Part shown: positions 11,896 through 24,650 of the stretch, one piece after another
Position numbering within the stretch: position 1 is the first letter of the stretch
Layout of the letters: each line of letters opens with the position of its first letter
NCBI GenBank assembly: GCA_004154925.1
Contig: QJNS01000102.1
Location: 186,001 to 250,000, forward strand
Direction of reading: 5' to 3'
DNA length: 64,000 bases
From: Monosporascus cannonballus
Taxonomy: Eukaryota; Ascomycota; Sordariomycetes; Xylariales
The notes under the pieces: model-generated
What the model was told of the DNA's origin: nothing
Database searches by the model: none
Seen by the model: the letters and a program-made list of their open reading frames with translations, nothing else
Translations under genes and position numbers: made by a program

Positions 11896-13350
11896 AAAGG
11901 GGTTAATTTATTATAGGATTAATGATTACGTTAATCCTTAGCTTTTAATTAGTCCGAAATTCGGAAATTTGTCGATTTCCGAACTAGGCCTAGCTTAGGT
12001 AATTAATTATGGGCTAATTATGCGCTAAGCAGGTTTACATATAAAAACGCGTTTACGTTTTTACTTGTTTTAACTTTTTTTTCTTATAATAATAACTTAA
12101 TTTGGTAAATTAACTTTTATTAGCACCTATAATAATATTTTTATGCGTTATTTTGCAATAGCTTAAAAATTAATTAATATGTTATAACGCCGCGAAAATA
12201 CCCCGCAAAAAGGACGTTTTTACGGTTTCGGGCCCTTTTGGTAAATCGGAATCCGCCAAAATTTTTTATACGTTACGTATTTGCGTCGTCCTGGATAAAT
12301 ATCCTGCCTGTATTTGCGATATGCCCTGTTTTATTTATATAGTTCGTTTTGCCGAAAACCTGAACGCATTTTATTTGAATTAACGAAATATATAATTTGC
12401 TTATACGTTACTTATTTGCTATTCCTAAAATACTTATTATTATAGGTAAAAAGGTAGTCCATTATTAGGTTTGCGTTAATTATAATTATAAATATTTTAA
12501 AGTAAATATTTTCTTTATTTTTGCTAATATATTTTTTTAATGTAATTCCCGTATAGCTTACGGATATTTCCGAATTTCGTTAGACGGTCGACGCGCTTTG
12601 TAAAGTTACTTTTAATTACGATTACCGAAACCCTGGTAAGTTCACTTTCCTTACGTACTTTTTATACTGCTCCTTCGCCGTTAACCCTGGCTTAGCGGCC
12701 ATCCGTACCTAGGAAAAGGCGGGCGCCGAAACCTTGCGTTCGCGTTTTAAGTTTTCGTACGTCGTTCGTTCCGAAGTAAGTTTATGCCCTTAATTCCTGG
12801 CTTATACGCTGTTTATACGTAAGTTAAGCTGCCGGTTCTGCCGGTTTTTCCGCCCAGCGTAATAAAGGATATATTAAGCATAAAAATGAAAAATCCCGTT
12901 ATATAAATTTTTTTGGCGATATTTCCGCGCTTTTCTTGCGCCGTTTATTAATTTACGTTATAGGTTAAATTGATAGCCGTTAATAATTACATTATTAGCG
13001 TTTTCGAAAACCTTGTAATCATAATTTAAGCGGCTAAGGAAAAAGTTCCGGTTTTGCCGGAATTTAATATAAATAAAGCCGAATAATCGCGCGCCTTAGG
13101 TACGTAATTTTTGCGTAACGTTAATGCTGCAAATTCGTAAGGTAAATTATTAGATTTATAAGTTTTCAAAAAATAATTAAATAATTTCGTAGCTGGCGTA
13201 CTATTTTTATAACTCCTAAGTCTTTCCTAATATATTTTGTTCGTAAATAACGGGAACGTTATTCCAGTGCTTATTTGCAAATTATATGGGGCTGCTCCTA
13301 AGCGGTTTCCTTAAATTTCCTATACCGTTTATGCGCCGCCCGGCCGGTAC
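11896..13350 (-). other. Element D 3' region: possible third ORF
   Basis: About 1.45 kb between the chromodomain and the polypurine tract. It is richer in G and C than most of the window and is partly open on the minus strand. One frame is stop-free for about 82 codons at 12415-12661 and has few stops through about 12140-12890. A second frame (about 12143-12885) contains protein-like stretches such as LTAKEQYKKYVRKVNLPGF, but also about a dozen TAA/TAG codons. I cannot decide which frame, if either, was coding, and I recognise no domain. Most Gypsy elements have only a short 3' untranslated stretch here. Confidence 0.4.
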
Positions 13351-13369
13351 TTTTGGGCTGGATTTTTAT

Positions 13370-16300
13370 CCGTCCGTTTTCGGGTGGCACGTTGGGTTTG
13401 GGGTCCGTTATTAATAGTTGTATTGCCGTATTTTTTTTCGAACTGTTATAAAGCCGCCGTATTTGCGAATTTTTCGAACGGCTTTTAAGTCGATTTTGCG
13501 TAACTTAACCACTTTACCTGGATTTGGCGTATAAAGCCTTTCCTTACTTTTTTGGTCCGGGCTTGGAGGATATTTTCGATTTTGAATTCCGGTTCGTTAT
13601 TTTTTTTAGGGATAAAAAAAAAGGGTTACGTATTTACGTTAATCTGGGACGGTAAGGGGTCGTAATTCGTACGCCTTAATAAATTAACGTAAAAGTAGTT
13701 ATAAATCCTTTTAGATATATTTAATTCGATAACGTAAGAATTAATTATTTTGGTTACCTGGTATTTAACTTAAAGCTACCTTAACTTTTTCGACAGCCAG
13801 GGGATGGCGATATTTTTTAGGGATAATTAGATTTTGTTGCCAACTTCGTATTTTTCGGCGGGAGAGTAACGTTTATTCGTTATTTCCTCCTAGGTTTACT
13901 GGGCCGCCGCTATCGCGGCTTAAATGAATTCCGTATTTTTTCGTAATTTCCTAACAAAATTTTCCGTTTTTATACGTAAATCCTTTTTAGCTGCCGAATT
14001 ACTTTTTATTTAGGGAATCGGGTTAACGTAATACCCGTAAAATAAGAAAAAAGGATTTAATTTTACCGAGGTTATATTTCGGTTATTAATTGCGAATATC
14101 GTTCTTAAAAAGAGCTTATTTTATTTTTATTACGAATACGTTACGAAAGTTTGTAAGTAAACCAGTACCTTTTAATTAGCCTTTTCCGTGGTACTATCGG
14201 TTTTTAGGTGGTATACGGTAAAAAAGTGCTATTTTATTCTTATTAATTTGCAGAATCTGATCCAGAATTTCTTTACTTAATTAATTCCTTTATTACTTAT
14301 AATAACCTTAAAAAAGTATGGAATTTCCAATATGTTTTTACGAATACCTCCGTATATGCTTTTGCGTTTATCGTATATATCGCTTTTAGGGTTATTACCT
14401 TAAATAATCGGTTTATTATAATTATCAAAAAATATAAATCGTATTTAAAAACAATTAATAAATCGGTTATAAAATCGATCGATAACTTATTATAGAATTA
14501 TTCGGGAACCGGAAGTAACTTTAATAATTTCTTTTTCCTATTTCTTTATACGTTTTTATAGCCGTATACGTCATAATACCTATAGAACTACCTTATTATA
14601 CGATATATACCCGGCCAGAAAAAACTTTTCGAAAATACCGTTATCGTAACCTTTTTACTTAGGTAGCTTACTATATAGGAATCGTAAGTATTTTGTATTA
14701 AGGCCGTTTTAAACGGTTTTTAATTTAGGATTTAAAAACGTTCCCGAAATTAAGGAAAACCTTTAACGTTTAAGGTATATTCCGTAATTAATATTAATAG
14801 CTTTAATTCCGCAAAAAAATTACGTTTCCTTTTTATAATGGCCTTAATAATGCCGTCGTAACTTTTATTATATTTTAATATTACATCCTAAAATTTCTGG
14901 AGGTTTTCGTAATATTAAAATATTTGCGTTTTTTAAAGTAACCTATTGTTTTTAATTTTAATATTATTAATTATTATTATATTTTCGGCGTATTTTAAAT
15001 ATTTCATAAATAATGTAAATAATTATTTATCCTTTATTAATTAAAATTTTCGTACGGTTTTCCGGTTATTGCCTTTCCCTATAAGCATATTTTATTCTTT
15101 ATGCGAAAATATATCGGCCTTAATATTTAAGCGGCCGGTACAGAATTCGAAATAAAAGTTAAAACGGAATAACTCCTTTAATTATTTTACTTAATATTTA
15201 TTTAAATTTTTATGGTCGGTAATAATTTTAAATAAGGTTATTACGTTACGTAATTCCATATCTTACGTTTTTAAATAATTTATTATTATTAAAAAATTTT
15301 TATTATATATTTCGTAATTAATTTTAACGAGATTTAATTTCTTAAAGTAATAAACGACCGGGCGTAATATTCCTAACTTATTAATTTAAAATAAATAATT
15401 TCCGTATATTACCCCTACATAATTTACTTTTAATATTATAAGTTTTTCGACGTTTTATTATACCAAAATCGGTTTCGTTATAAAGGCGCTTTTAAAACGT
15501 TCGAATATTATTTTTTCCCCTAACGGAATAAGGTTCTTTTCCGGGTTAGGGCTATTAGCGGTACCGCTATGTCCGCGTAATGGGCTATAAAGTCGCGGTA
15601 AAAATTTGCAAACCCCAGGAAATTTCGGATTCCCTTAAACGTTTTGGAATCTTCCCACTTTCTGATCGCGCGTAACTTTTCGGGGTCCATTTATATCCCT
15701 TTCCCGGCGTCTATAATAAATCTAAGATATTTGGTCGTTTTTACGGCGAATTCGCACTTAAAAATATCCAGACTTAAACCCGCTTTTCCCAAACGGCTTA
15801 GGACCTTTTTTATTTTTTGCATATAATCCTCCTTAAATCCGGAAAAAAAAATAAAAATATCGTCCATATACGTTAAGCAGAAAACGTCGAGGTACTTCCT
15901 TAGAACCCCATTAACGTATTGCTGGAAAATTGTAAAAACCCCGTATAAACTAAACGGTATTATTAGGCATTTGTATAAGCCAAAACGCGTTTAAAATACC
16001 GTCTTTTATTCGTTTTTTTAATCCTAATCTTATAAAACGTTATTCGGATATTTACCTGTATAAATTATTTAGCATAAAAAATAACTTTAAAATGTCCGAA
16101 ATAAAAAATAAAAAATAACGGTTTTTTTCGGTTATTATATTTAACGTCCGATAATCGTAATAAAAACGTAATTTTCCTCCAGGTTTCTTTATAAATAGGA
16201 CTAGAGCCCTTGCGAACGAATTACTTACGCGGATATATCTTTTATTTAAAAGCTCCGTCAAAGTTTTTTTTAAGGTTAACAACTTCTTCTTAATTATATT

Positions 16301-16817
16301 ATATAAGGGCCCCCATAATATTAACATTTTTTTTTATTTTGTCTTTACGCAATAAAATCGTATAGTTTATTCCGGGACGGGGTGGGAAGAGGGTGTCGCC
16401 TAATTTTTTATCAAATAACTTCCAAAACGCTTTTAACTTAAACGGAAGCTTTTCGTTAACCTTTACCTTTTTCTTAGGCACTAACGCCTTATTAATATTG
16501 GCCAAAATAACTGAAAATAATTAAACTTCTTATCTGGTCCCTTTAATCTTTTTTATTTTCCGAAATTCCGCCCCGAAAATAACAATTAAAATTCTTTTTG
16601 CTTCGCGAATTATTCGTACGTTATTTTTTTGGGATTCGTATCTTTTTTCGTAAACCCTTATATAACCTATTACGCTTATTATTAAAAAATATTTTTGCGT
16701 TACGTATATAACGTTATAACGCTTTATCCAAAATTTTTCCAAAATTAAGGAATAATTAAGGCCATTAATAATATATGCGAATATCCTAGTTTTGAAACCG
16801 TCGATATCTATTTCCAT
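13370..16817 (-). pseudogene. Element D pol: protease, RT, RNase H, integrase, chromodomain
   Basis: Reading leftward: the protease C-terminal part is at 16530-16817 (FAYIINGLNYSLIL, then an IKRYNVIY block). The RT fingers are at 16060-16327 (LLNKRYIRVSNS, VLFIKKPGGKLRF, YDYRTLN). The RT catalytic box YMDDIFIFF is intact at 15859-15870, followed by an RT tail with FKCEFAVKTTKY and GFLGFANFYRDFI. RNase H is at about 15000-15500. The integrase core is at about 14060-14650 (SIDFITDL, then IYTINAKAYTEVF). The chromodomain is at 13370-13600 (EPEFKIENILQA, RQIQVKWLSYA, STWKPFE). The chromodomain would direct integration to marked chromatin. Stops are mostly TAG/TAA at expected Trp or Gln sites. Small plus-strand frames at 15644-15826 and 17034-17460 are shadows. 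Confidence 0.92.
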
Positions 16818-16849
16818 ATATATTATCTTCTTAATTTTTCCTTGCCGTC

Positions 16850-18350
16850 GTCGGCTTTTTTTTCGAATTTTTTTTAATCCGCATAATTTTATTAGGATAT
16901 GCGGTAACCGTAAGCGTTTTACGAACGTTTCGTGTATTACGGTAAAACATTTATATCCCTAATTAACAAAAATTTTTACAAATTCTTTTTAATTAATATA
17001 TATATTAATAGTAAATAAAATACGGTTTATATTTTGCTTTACGATTTTTACTTCGGCCTAGGTAACCTTTTACTTCCGAACGCGCCAATACTTAAAAATT
17101 ACTTTTTTCTTTTTTTACTTTCAAATTCCGACCTTTCGTTTTCGTACGTTTTTAACAAATTAATTTTTCCTTGCGGTTTTTTTCCTGGTAAAAACAGGCA
17201 GCAGTTCGCCCTACAGTTAAAATATTTATAACGCAAGTAAAGGCCTTTTGCTTTATAGGCGTTCCGTTTTTCTTAAGTTACTTATTACGCGTATTATTTT
17301 GGCGTTAAAGGTAAGGTTTAAGGTCCTTGCTTTTGCCGTCCCATTACCGAAATACCCGTTATACTTATATTACCATCTAGGTTATTTTTTGCTTAATTAT
17401 TACCGCCCAATTAAATTGCTGGAAAATTGTTTATTCCTTTTTACTACGTTATTCCTTTAAGGTGTCCGGCGATTTCTATCACCTTATTTACCTATGCGTT
17501 ATAATTTTTAAGGAAATCCATTAAAATTAAAACTTAAATAAATTTCCTATTTAATGTTCCTTTTAAAAACGTAAATTTCGCCTTTGTTAGCCAGGTAATC
17601 CTTTTTGCGTTTATTAACGTTTTTTCGAATAAGGGATAAAATAACGAGAATTTCGCGTTATCGGTTTATTTTAAATTCCGAAAACGTTTAATTACTTTTT
17701 TTAATGTTAATTATTATATTATTCGCATAATACCTAAAGGAAATTAACAAGGTTATAAACGTTATTTAGGCTTCCGGTAATATAATAAGTAATAACCGTA
17801 CGTTATATATTAATTTCGAACCTTTTATATATGGCGTAAAACTGCTTACGAATTTTTCCTATAAAATTAACGTTTATTTCGAACTTATAAGTTATAAATA
17901 CGTACCATCCGGGGAATTTCTTTTTTGTCCCGTCGAACTTCTCCGGCCAGGATAACGGCTTCCGCTTGGCTCCTATTATTAATTCGGTTATTCGAACCGT
18001 TTTTACGGAATAACCTAATTACGTTTCCAATTATTATTAAATCGAAAAAAAGTCGGTATTCGTAAAGGTTATTACGTTCCGAATTTACAACTAAATAATA
18101 AACTTTTGCTAGGTAATTAAGCCGTTTTTAAGCTGTTCGGCCGTTTATATCAGCTCCTTATTTGCCCTATATTGCGCTTTTATATGCTCACGGAATTAGG
18201 TTATCTTTTTTTTGCTTTTTTCGAACTGGTAACTTATGCGCTGCTTTATAACCGTTATCAAACTTATTAAGGTTTCCGTTATAACGCTAAATACCCTCTA
18301 TAAATCTGGGTCGATAAAGGCCCCATATTGGGCCCCTTAAAAAACGTTCG
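16850..18350 (-). pseudogene. Element D gag (decayed)
   Basis: Retrotransposon capsid protein on the minus strand. The clearest section is at 17880-17990, reading PLSWPEKFDGT then KKFPGWYVFITYKFEI, followed by IREQFYAIY-like sequence. This is the fungal Gypsy gag core (a KFDGT..FPGW type motif). Downstream sequence toward the protease is Lys-rich with scattered Cys codons near 17180-17230, but I could not fit a CCHC knuckle. The first reliable start codon was not found; the 5' leader begins at the LTR edge, 18410. Confidence 0.75.
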
Positions 18351-18410
18351 AAAATCTTAACATCTAATCCCGAACGTTTCCTGCTTTGCTAAATAATAAA
18401 CTAGAAAATA

Positions 18411-18598
18411 TATAAAAGGCTTTACCTAAGCGGTTTGCAATCGGTTACCAATAGGAGTTTATTTTCTAGCTAAAAAGAAAAAAAAGGGAAAATGAAAATA
18501 TAGTTATATATGTTCGCATATAAGGCGTTGCGTTAGTGCTGCTTGGTACCGGCGTTTGTCCGATGCTCCATAATAGGGCTCCATACAGCCCCATTACA
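18411..18598 (-). repeat. Element D 5' LTR (188 bp)
   Basis: It starts TATAAAAGGC (TG mutated to TA) and ends CCCCATTACA. Same length as its partner. The 3' end of this copy is less mutated than the left LTR, with GGGCTCCATACAGCCCC preserved. Confidence 0.95.
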
Positions 18599-18603
18599 CA
18601 ATT

Positions 18604-19676
18604 TAAGATAAGAATAAATACCAAATTAAACATTATAATTATGGCAAAATAAAATATTACTAATGTATTTATAAAAAACTCAGAAAGCTATAATAACATA
18701 ACTAGATATCAAGACTAAAAAGATAACTTAAAAATAATAAAGAAACAACAATAAACTTTTTATTATAAATTAAATTTAACACGATATAAAGTTATTACGA
18801 TAAAAACATAAATACAAAATACAAATTACGAAAACACTAAACCAAAACATAATTAAAAAATAATAATATATCGTAACACAATAATTAAAAAATTATTAAA
18901 ATTAGATAAAAGATGTTTATTCAGATATCTTAAATCGATATAGCAAAATATACGTTATATATTATAAACGAAGACAATATTCCGTAAATAACGTATAAAA
19001 AGGTTTATTTATTAACATATCGAACATATATATTAAAAAGATTTTAAGTTTTTAATCAAACCGAAAATAGTAAAATAAACGAACGATAATATTATTACTT
19101 TCGAATGATTACTTTATAAAATAAAATCGGTAAACGAATAATTTGATAGATTTTATTAACAGATTAATATTTATAAGAAACCTTGTTTTATTTCCTAATT
19201 AATATAATTATTATATTGTAATACATTACTTTAATATATCGTAAAATGGTATTATTAAAAACTTATTACAAATATTTAATTTTAAATATCGTTTATTATA
19301 AAATATGTTTTAAAAATATTTTAAAACAAAAATAGAAAAGATTTGTTTAAGACTTTTATTGAAAAACGATAAATTATAAAGGGTCTAATAAAATGCTATA
19401 TCTTATAAAACAAACCAGCTTTATGAATATAAACTTATATTTTAATTACAATATATAAATAAGAAATATATATGCCGAAAAAACCGATAAATATAATACT
19501 TCGCGCATTACAAACTAAATTATACATAAAATTGAATAAATTTGAAAAATAATTTGAAAAAAAACCTTTTTTTTTAAAAAGCTATAAAATAAAGAAATAA
19601 TGAAAAACTATGAAAAACTTCTAAAAACGGTTTTAATTGTAATAATAAAAACTATTAATAATTTTTTTATTTTCAG
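18604..19676 (+). pseudogene. Element C gag, second part, to start of protease
   Basis: This resumes C's gag after D. A mutated zinc knuckle lies at 18631-18672: it reads H-Y-N-Y-G-K-I-K-Y with Tyr at the His position and Tyr at the last Cys. Further on, at about 18930-19000, comes the conserved gag-end block that F shows at 40200-40320 (AKYM..FDDENIPVT). The last codons before element B (AINN-like, 19640-19676) run on into pol at 26392 with the same spacing as F around 40930. A chance open frame at 19600-19854 crosses the C/B junction and is not a gene. Confidence 0.72.
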
Positions 19677-20063
19677 TATGACGGCTATGCGGTTTAACCA
19701 ACTATTAAACCTTAAGTCGACGGGTTTATGTTGGCAGGAGTATCGTGGAAATCTGAGCAATAAATATAGTAACGTATTACATCTCGTAATGCCAAAAGTA
19801 ACTTGGGTAACGATATTATATTATAAATTAAAGTTATTTAAATTATGGAATTAATTAATATATATATTCTTATTTTATTAGCTGGCTTATTACCAGTAAG
19901 TTAGTAATCTAGCTTATTGGCTTACCACCAGTAAGTGAGTAATCCGGCTTACTGGCTTATTACCAGTAAGTTGGTGATCCATTACGTAACCTGATCCACA
20001 TAGTTTTCTTGGCCCTTTCCGTTACAACCGTTTCTGGAGGCCCTAATTAATCGGATCGTAATA
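19677..20063 (-). repeat. Element B 3' LTR (387 bp)
   Basis: It starts TATGACGGCTATGCGG (TGTGACGG in less mutated copies) and ends ATCGGATCGTAATA. It contains three imperfect 35-bp units with palindromic cores in its right half. Confidence 0.94.
19879..19982 (+). repeat. Tandem ~35-bp hairpin repeats in B's 3' LTR
   Basis: Three tandem units of the form GGCTTACTGGCTTAC..CCAGTAAG..GTGATCC. The clearest hairpin has arms CTTACTGG (19948-19955) and CCAGTAAG (19963-19970) around a 7-base loop. The units sit in U3, where promoter elements would be. Confidence 0.85.
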
Positions 20064-20085
20064 CGATTTCCCTTTTCTCAAAATC
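20064..20085 (-). other. Element B polypurine tract
   Basis: The minus strand reads TTTTGAGAAAAGGGAAATCG up to the edge of the 3' LTR, a purine-rich run in the expected place. Confidence 0.6.
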
Positions 20086-20559
20086 TTGCCCTTAAGATTT
20101 TTTTTTCTAGTAAATCTTTTTTGTATACCTTTAACGTATTTTCCGGTATGTCTAAATGTCGTTTTCGCAAATCCGAATAATAACTTACCTTAGTTAATTT
20201 AATTAAATTCGAAAATTTTAATATAATATCTTATTTTTTTTGTTTTGCTTAATAATTTAATTGCCAAATAATAAATATGGTTTTTCGTTATAAAGAATAT
20301 ATCCGTTAAAATCGTTCGTATAACGGAATAAGAATTCCTATTTTTATAATTAATCGCCATATTACAAAGTTAAAAAGGTTAAAAAAAAGAATTAACGGCT
20401 AAAAAATCTTTATTTAAAGCCTTTACACGTTTTTTTCGTATACGTTATTAACGCTAATATTATTAATTTTAGGGTACGAAATTCGTTAATCGTACCTTTT
20501 AATCCTTAAATAATTATAACGATTTTACGTAATTGGAATTAAAATCCGTAATTAAGGTT

Positions 20560-23500
20560 TAAGCCTTAGAAAAAATGAACGTTATTAATTGGAATGCGGT
20601 GAACCAAAGGTTTCCTTCTTTAAATCTTATAGATTAAAATATTATTATTTCGGGTGGTTCCGCCGTTATTGGTAAAAGTTTTTAATAAACGTTAGATGCC
20701 AATAAGGTTTTTGGCGGGTTCTCAGATATTTTCGGAATTTGGATGTTTTTTCTATTTAATTAAATACTAGGTAAGTTCGTTTTGTTTTCGCATATCGAAA
20801 ATCTTTTATATTTTATATGCTTATTCTTTTTTTACTTTCATATCGTCTTATACCGTATACACCTTAATCGTATCCGTTATTAATTCGAATAAAGAAATAT
20901 GAAAAATTAAATAAAATTTAATTTTTAATAGGAATTCCAATTAATAATTATTTTTTGAGATTCTTTTGGCGATTTTATAAAAACCGATATATTGGAAATC
21001 AATTATTTTGTTAGGTTATTTTATTTAAATATTTTTGGTAATTAAGAAAATTACTTCCCCATTTTCGAAAAGTAATCCCTTTAACTTTTTTTGATTATAA
21101 TACTTATTTATTTGATTTCGTACGAATTCTAATTTTATTTTTATTTTCTAATATAATTATCATAACTATTTTAACGTAAGGATTACATTAATATTAATTG
21201 GACCGTTATCGCGTATTTTCGTATAAACCTTTGAAATAAAACCAAAATTTATATTCGTAAATATTATCTTAATATTTTTGTAATAGCTAATATTATAGGC
21301 TATTTATACGATTAATAACTTTTTAACCCAGTTATTATATTCGTAATTAATATAATATCGTAAATAAATTCCTAAAATTTAATTTATTCGTTTTATTTAT
21401 TTATTCGTTTAAGGTTTAAATACGTTAGATAATTTATAATTTAAGCCGATCTGTGTTATTAGGCCTTACCAAAATTTAAATGCAAATATCGATCCTTTAT
21501 TTAATATAATTTCCATTAATAATCCGTATATATTAAAAATATATTTAAAGAACATGTATGCCAGTTGTTTGGCGTTTATACCCTTATAATATGGTAAGAA
21601 ATAAAAGAATTTCGTAAATCGATCGACAATTACGAAAATATTATCGTAATATATTTTAATACCTGGGTTTTTTAATATAAAAAACTTGATAAAGTCGAAT
21701 ATAACTAAATATTATGGTCGTTATATAACTAATAATAGCTGTAATTTTTCTTATGGCTTGTATCGTCGAGCCTTTGCTTTAGCGCAAATATCGTATTATC
21801 GTATAATTTTCTATATTATTAAATTTATTTTAAGAAAGGAATATATACGTTAAAATCGCTTTAGGGTTTTGCAAATCTCTGGATGTCCATATAATCGATA
21901 TTCGTATATTTTTCGTATTAAATCCTTTTGGTATTCCCCTTGTATCTATATTTTGTCCATTTTTGGTTTTCTAGGGAATTATCGTTATATTATTACATTT
22001 TTTAATATATATTATTAGGTATTATCCGAATTGTCGTAATTTATTGTAAATATAAATATCCTTTTATAATGGTATCGAAAATTATATGGCTAACTTTAAC
22101 CAATTTTTTTAAGGTTTGGTCGCCTGCTTAAAATATTTGCTTTATCGTTTTTTATTTTTTTATAGATAATAACGAAATCGAAATTCGCTAATTTTTTTAT
22201 ATATCGAAATTATCGTTCTATAAGTTTCTTAGTTATAATAAATCGGATAAGATTTTGATAATCCGTATAAACCTTAACCTAATATAAATTTCCTTTTAGG
22301 AAATACCTGAACTCCCGAAATGCCATAATAATAACCATAAATTCCTTATTTAAAATACCTGAATTAAGTTCGGCTCCTTTTAATTTATACGAAAAAAAAT
22401 ATAATAAGATATAATTTGCCTTAATTATTTTATTATCCGATCATTACGTTTAACGCGTAATCCGAAATATCGGTTTTTAATTTAATAAGGCCGTTTGGAT
22501 CGTACATAATTAGTACTAATTTGTTAATAATCGTATTTTTAATATTTTAAAATACCTTTTCTGTATCTGGCGTTTTTTTGAATTCCTTTTTTTTCTTCGT
22601 AAGGTTTATTAAGGGTATAATTATCCTGCTAAAGTTTCGAATAAATTTCCTATAATACTTGAGAAATCCAAAAAATACCTATATTTTCTTAACCGTTATT
22701 GGCATTTATTATTCCGTAATTATAACGATTTTCTTAGGATTTATTTTAATATGTCCTAGGGTAATAATATATCCCAGATATGTTATTTCTTGCGTATAAA
22801 ACTGATTTTTCTTTGTATTAATAAATAATTTTATATTCTGTAAAATTTAAAAAATTTTATGAACGTATTTTGTATATGTTTTCTTTATTTCCGAAAAAAT
22901 GAAAATGTCGTCGAAATAATAAACGACAAAAATATCGAAATATTTTCGTAATACATAATTTATTATCCGCTAAAAAGTCATTAATACGTTTATAAATCTT
23001 ATTAATATAACCAAATACTTAAATAATTTATATTTTATTTTGAAAATTATTTTTTATTCGTATTTTTTCTTAATTTTAATAAGATTATATCTATTTTTAA
23101 AGTTAAATATTATAAATTATTTAGTTCCGTATAATCGGTTTTTTATTTCCGTAATTAAGGGCAATAATATTTAATCCTTAATAATAACGTTATTTAATTA
23201 TCGATAATTAACTATAAATCGCAATTTTCTATTTTTTTAAATACGAAAAATATTAAATATTCTGTTAGTAATTTCGAAAATCGAATCCATTTTTTTACAA
23301 CCGACTTTCCAGGTATCGTTTGAAAATATGTAATTAGCTTTTATTAAGGTTATAAATAAGGTAAAACTTTGTCGAAAATCCTTTTTAAGGACTATTTTAT
23401 AATTTTATTTGCTATATTTTAATAATTTCGGATCAAATTCCTTTCTAAAAAGCTGCTCGTATTTATAATATTATAATAACATATTAATTCAATCTTTTAA

Positions 23501-24650
23501 TTTCTAAGGTTATTATCTTTCTTATTTCAAATCGTTATTTAATTTCTTTAATTTTATTTTAATAATAATAATAATACGTCGTATTCTTTTTTAATACCCG
23601 TTTTTTTCGCATATTTTTTTCTTTAAGTAATAAAGTATTTGTCGTATTTTTATATTTATATTCGTCGTTATTATCGAATAAATATTAAGATTTTAATTCT
23701 TTTTATTTATTAATAAGGAATCAAATAAATTTTACTTAATTAATTTTTTCGTTAATTAACATTCCGTATTAACGTATTTATAGTAATTCTAAAATTATAT
23801 TATAATTTCCGAATAAAACGAGATCGAAATTAACTGTTTAATATCGTCCTTAAATAAAAATTTCGAAATAATTAATTTCGCGTAAAACTTTTTTGTTATC
23901 GTAAATAAATTCCTAAATTTCGGTATTCGTCGCAATATAAGGTTTTAACTTATATTTCCATAATAATTTAAGCTTATTAATTATATCCGGTATAATATAA
24001 TTCCCACTTAAAGTTCCGTAATTCACCATTACGGTATACCAGTACGTTCCGATTCGTATATCCAAAGTAATAAAGACGTTAACGTTTCTTATCGTCGCAT
24101 TTAAAACCTTTTTTAAAAGTTCTCTTTAATTCTTTTGGGTTTCGTTATTTTGCGGCTTTTTTATAAATAACTTTCTTTTTTAATTCTTATTCGAATTTGT
24201 CGAACTTTATTTATATTTTTTCATTTAGTGCATTAAGGTATTATATTTATCGTTATTGTCGGCGTATTATATCTTTGAATTATATTAATAACTTTTAATT
24301 TTTTTATAATTTCTTTCCTTATTAAATAAATTATTTTCTTATATTTACAATTATATCTTATTATGCGTTATCCTAATTATCATTTTAAAGATTTTTTATA
24401 AATTAACGTATTTTTTCCTTAATAACTTTTTTTGAAAAGGATCCGTAATAAATACCAATTAAAAATAAAAATCCGTAATAACTCTTTAATAATATTTTTT
24501 TAGCATACGTTAAATTAACTCCTTTTCTGTTTGATAATTATATTATCTATAATAATAAAAAGAGTTTTTTTACGGGCATTATTTTCTTTTAAGCTAGCTT
24601 TTTGCCTTAATTAATTATTAAATATTTTCTGGGGTTATAGTTCGAAATTG
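20560..24650 (-). pseudogene. Element B pol (protease to chromodomain)
   Basis: Reading leftward: the protease region is near 24000-24060 (IGTYWYTVMV). RT runs through about 22700-23400 with an intact catalytic box YFDDIFIFS at 22907-22918. RNase H and integrase lie between, with little I can pin exactly. The chromodomain is at about 20690-20850, reading IFDMRKQNELT, KKHPNSENI, EPAKNLIG, the KWxxYPxxENTWEP-type motif with its Trp codons turned to stops. The domain order and the chromodomain ending match C (29520-29690) and F (44195-44345). Stops are frequent and it is not functional. Confidence 0.85.

Larger units (their letters stand above)
11689..18598 (-). mobile_element. Element D: best-preserved Gypsy chromovirus, nested in C
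   Basis: A 6910-bp element with two 188-bp LTRs whose termini are TGTAA..TTACA. The target duplication is TAATT (11684-11688) and CAATT (18599-18603), the one difference being a C-to-T change. Gag lies at the right and pol runs leftward. It is the least decayed element here: RT keeps YMDD, and gag, protease, integrase and chromodomain are easy to read between stops. Around 1.5 kb between the chromodomain and the 3' LTR is unexplained. Confidence 0.95.

Noticed and set aside
19600..19854. An 84-codon open frame starting MKNYEKLLK
   Set aside because: It crosses the junction of element C and B's LTR at 19677, so it is chimeric by insertion and not a gene.
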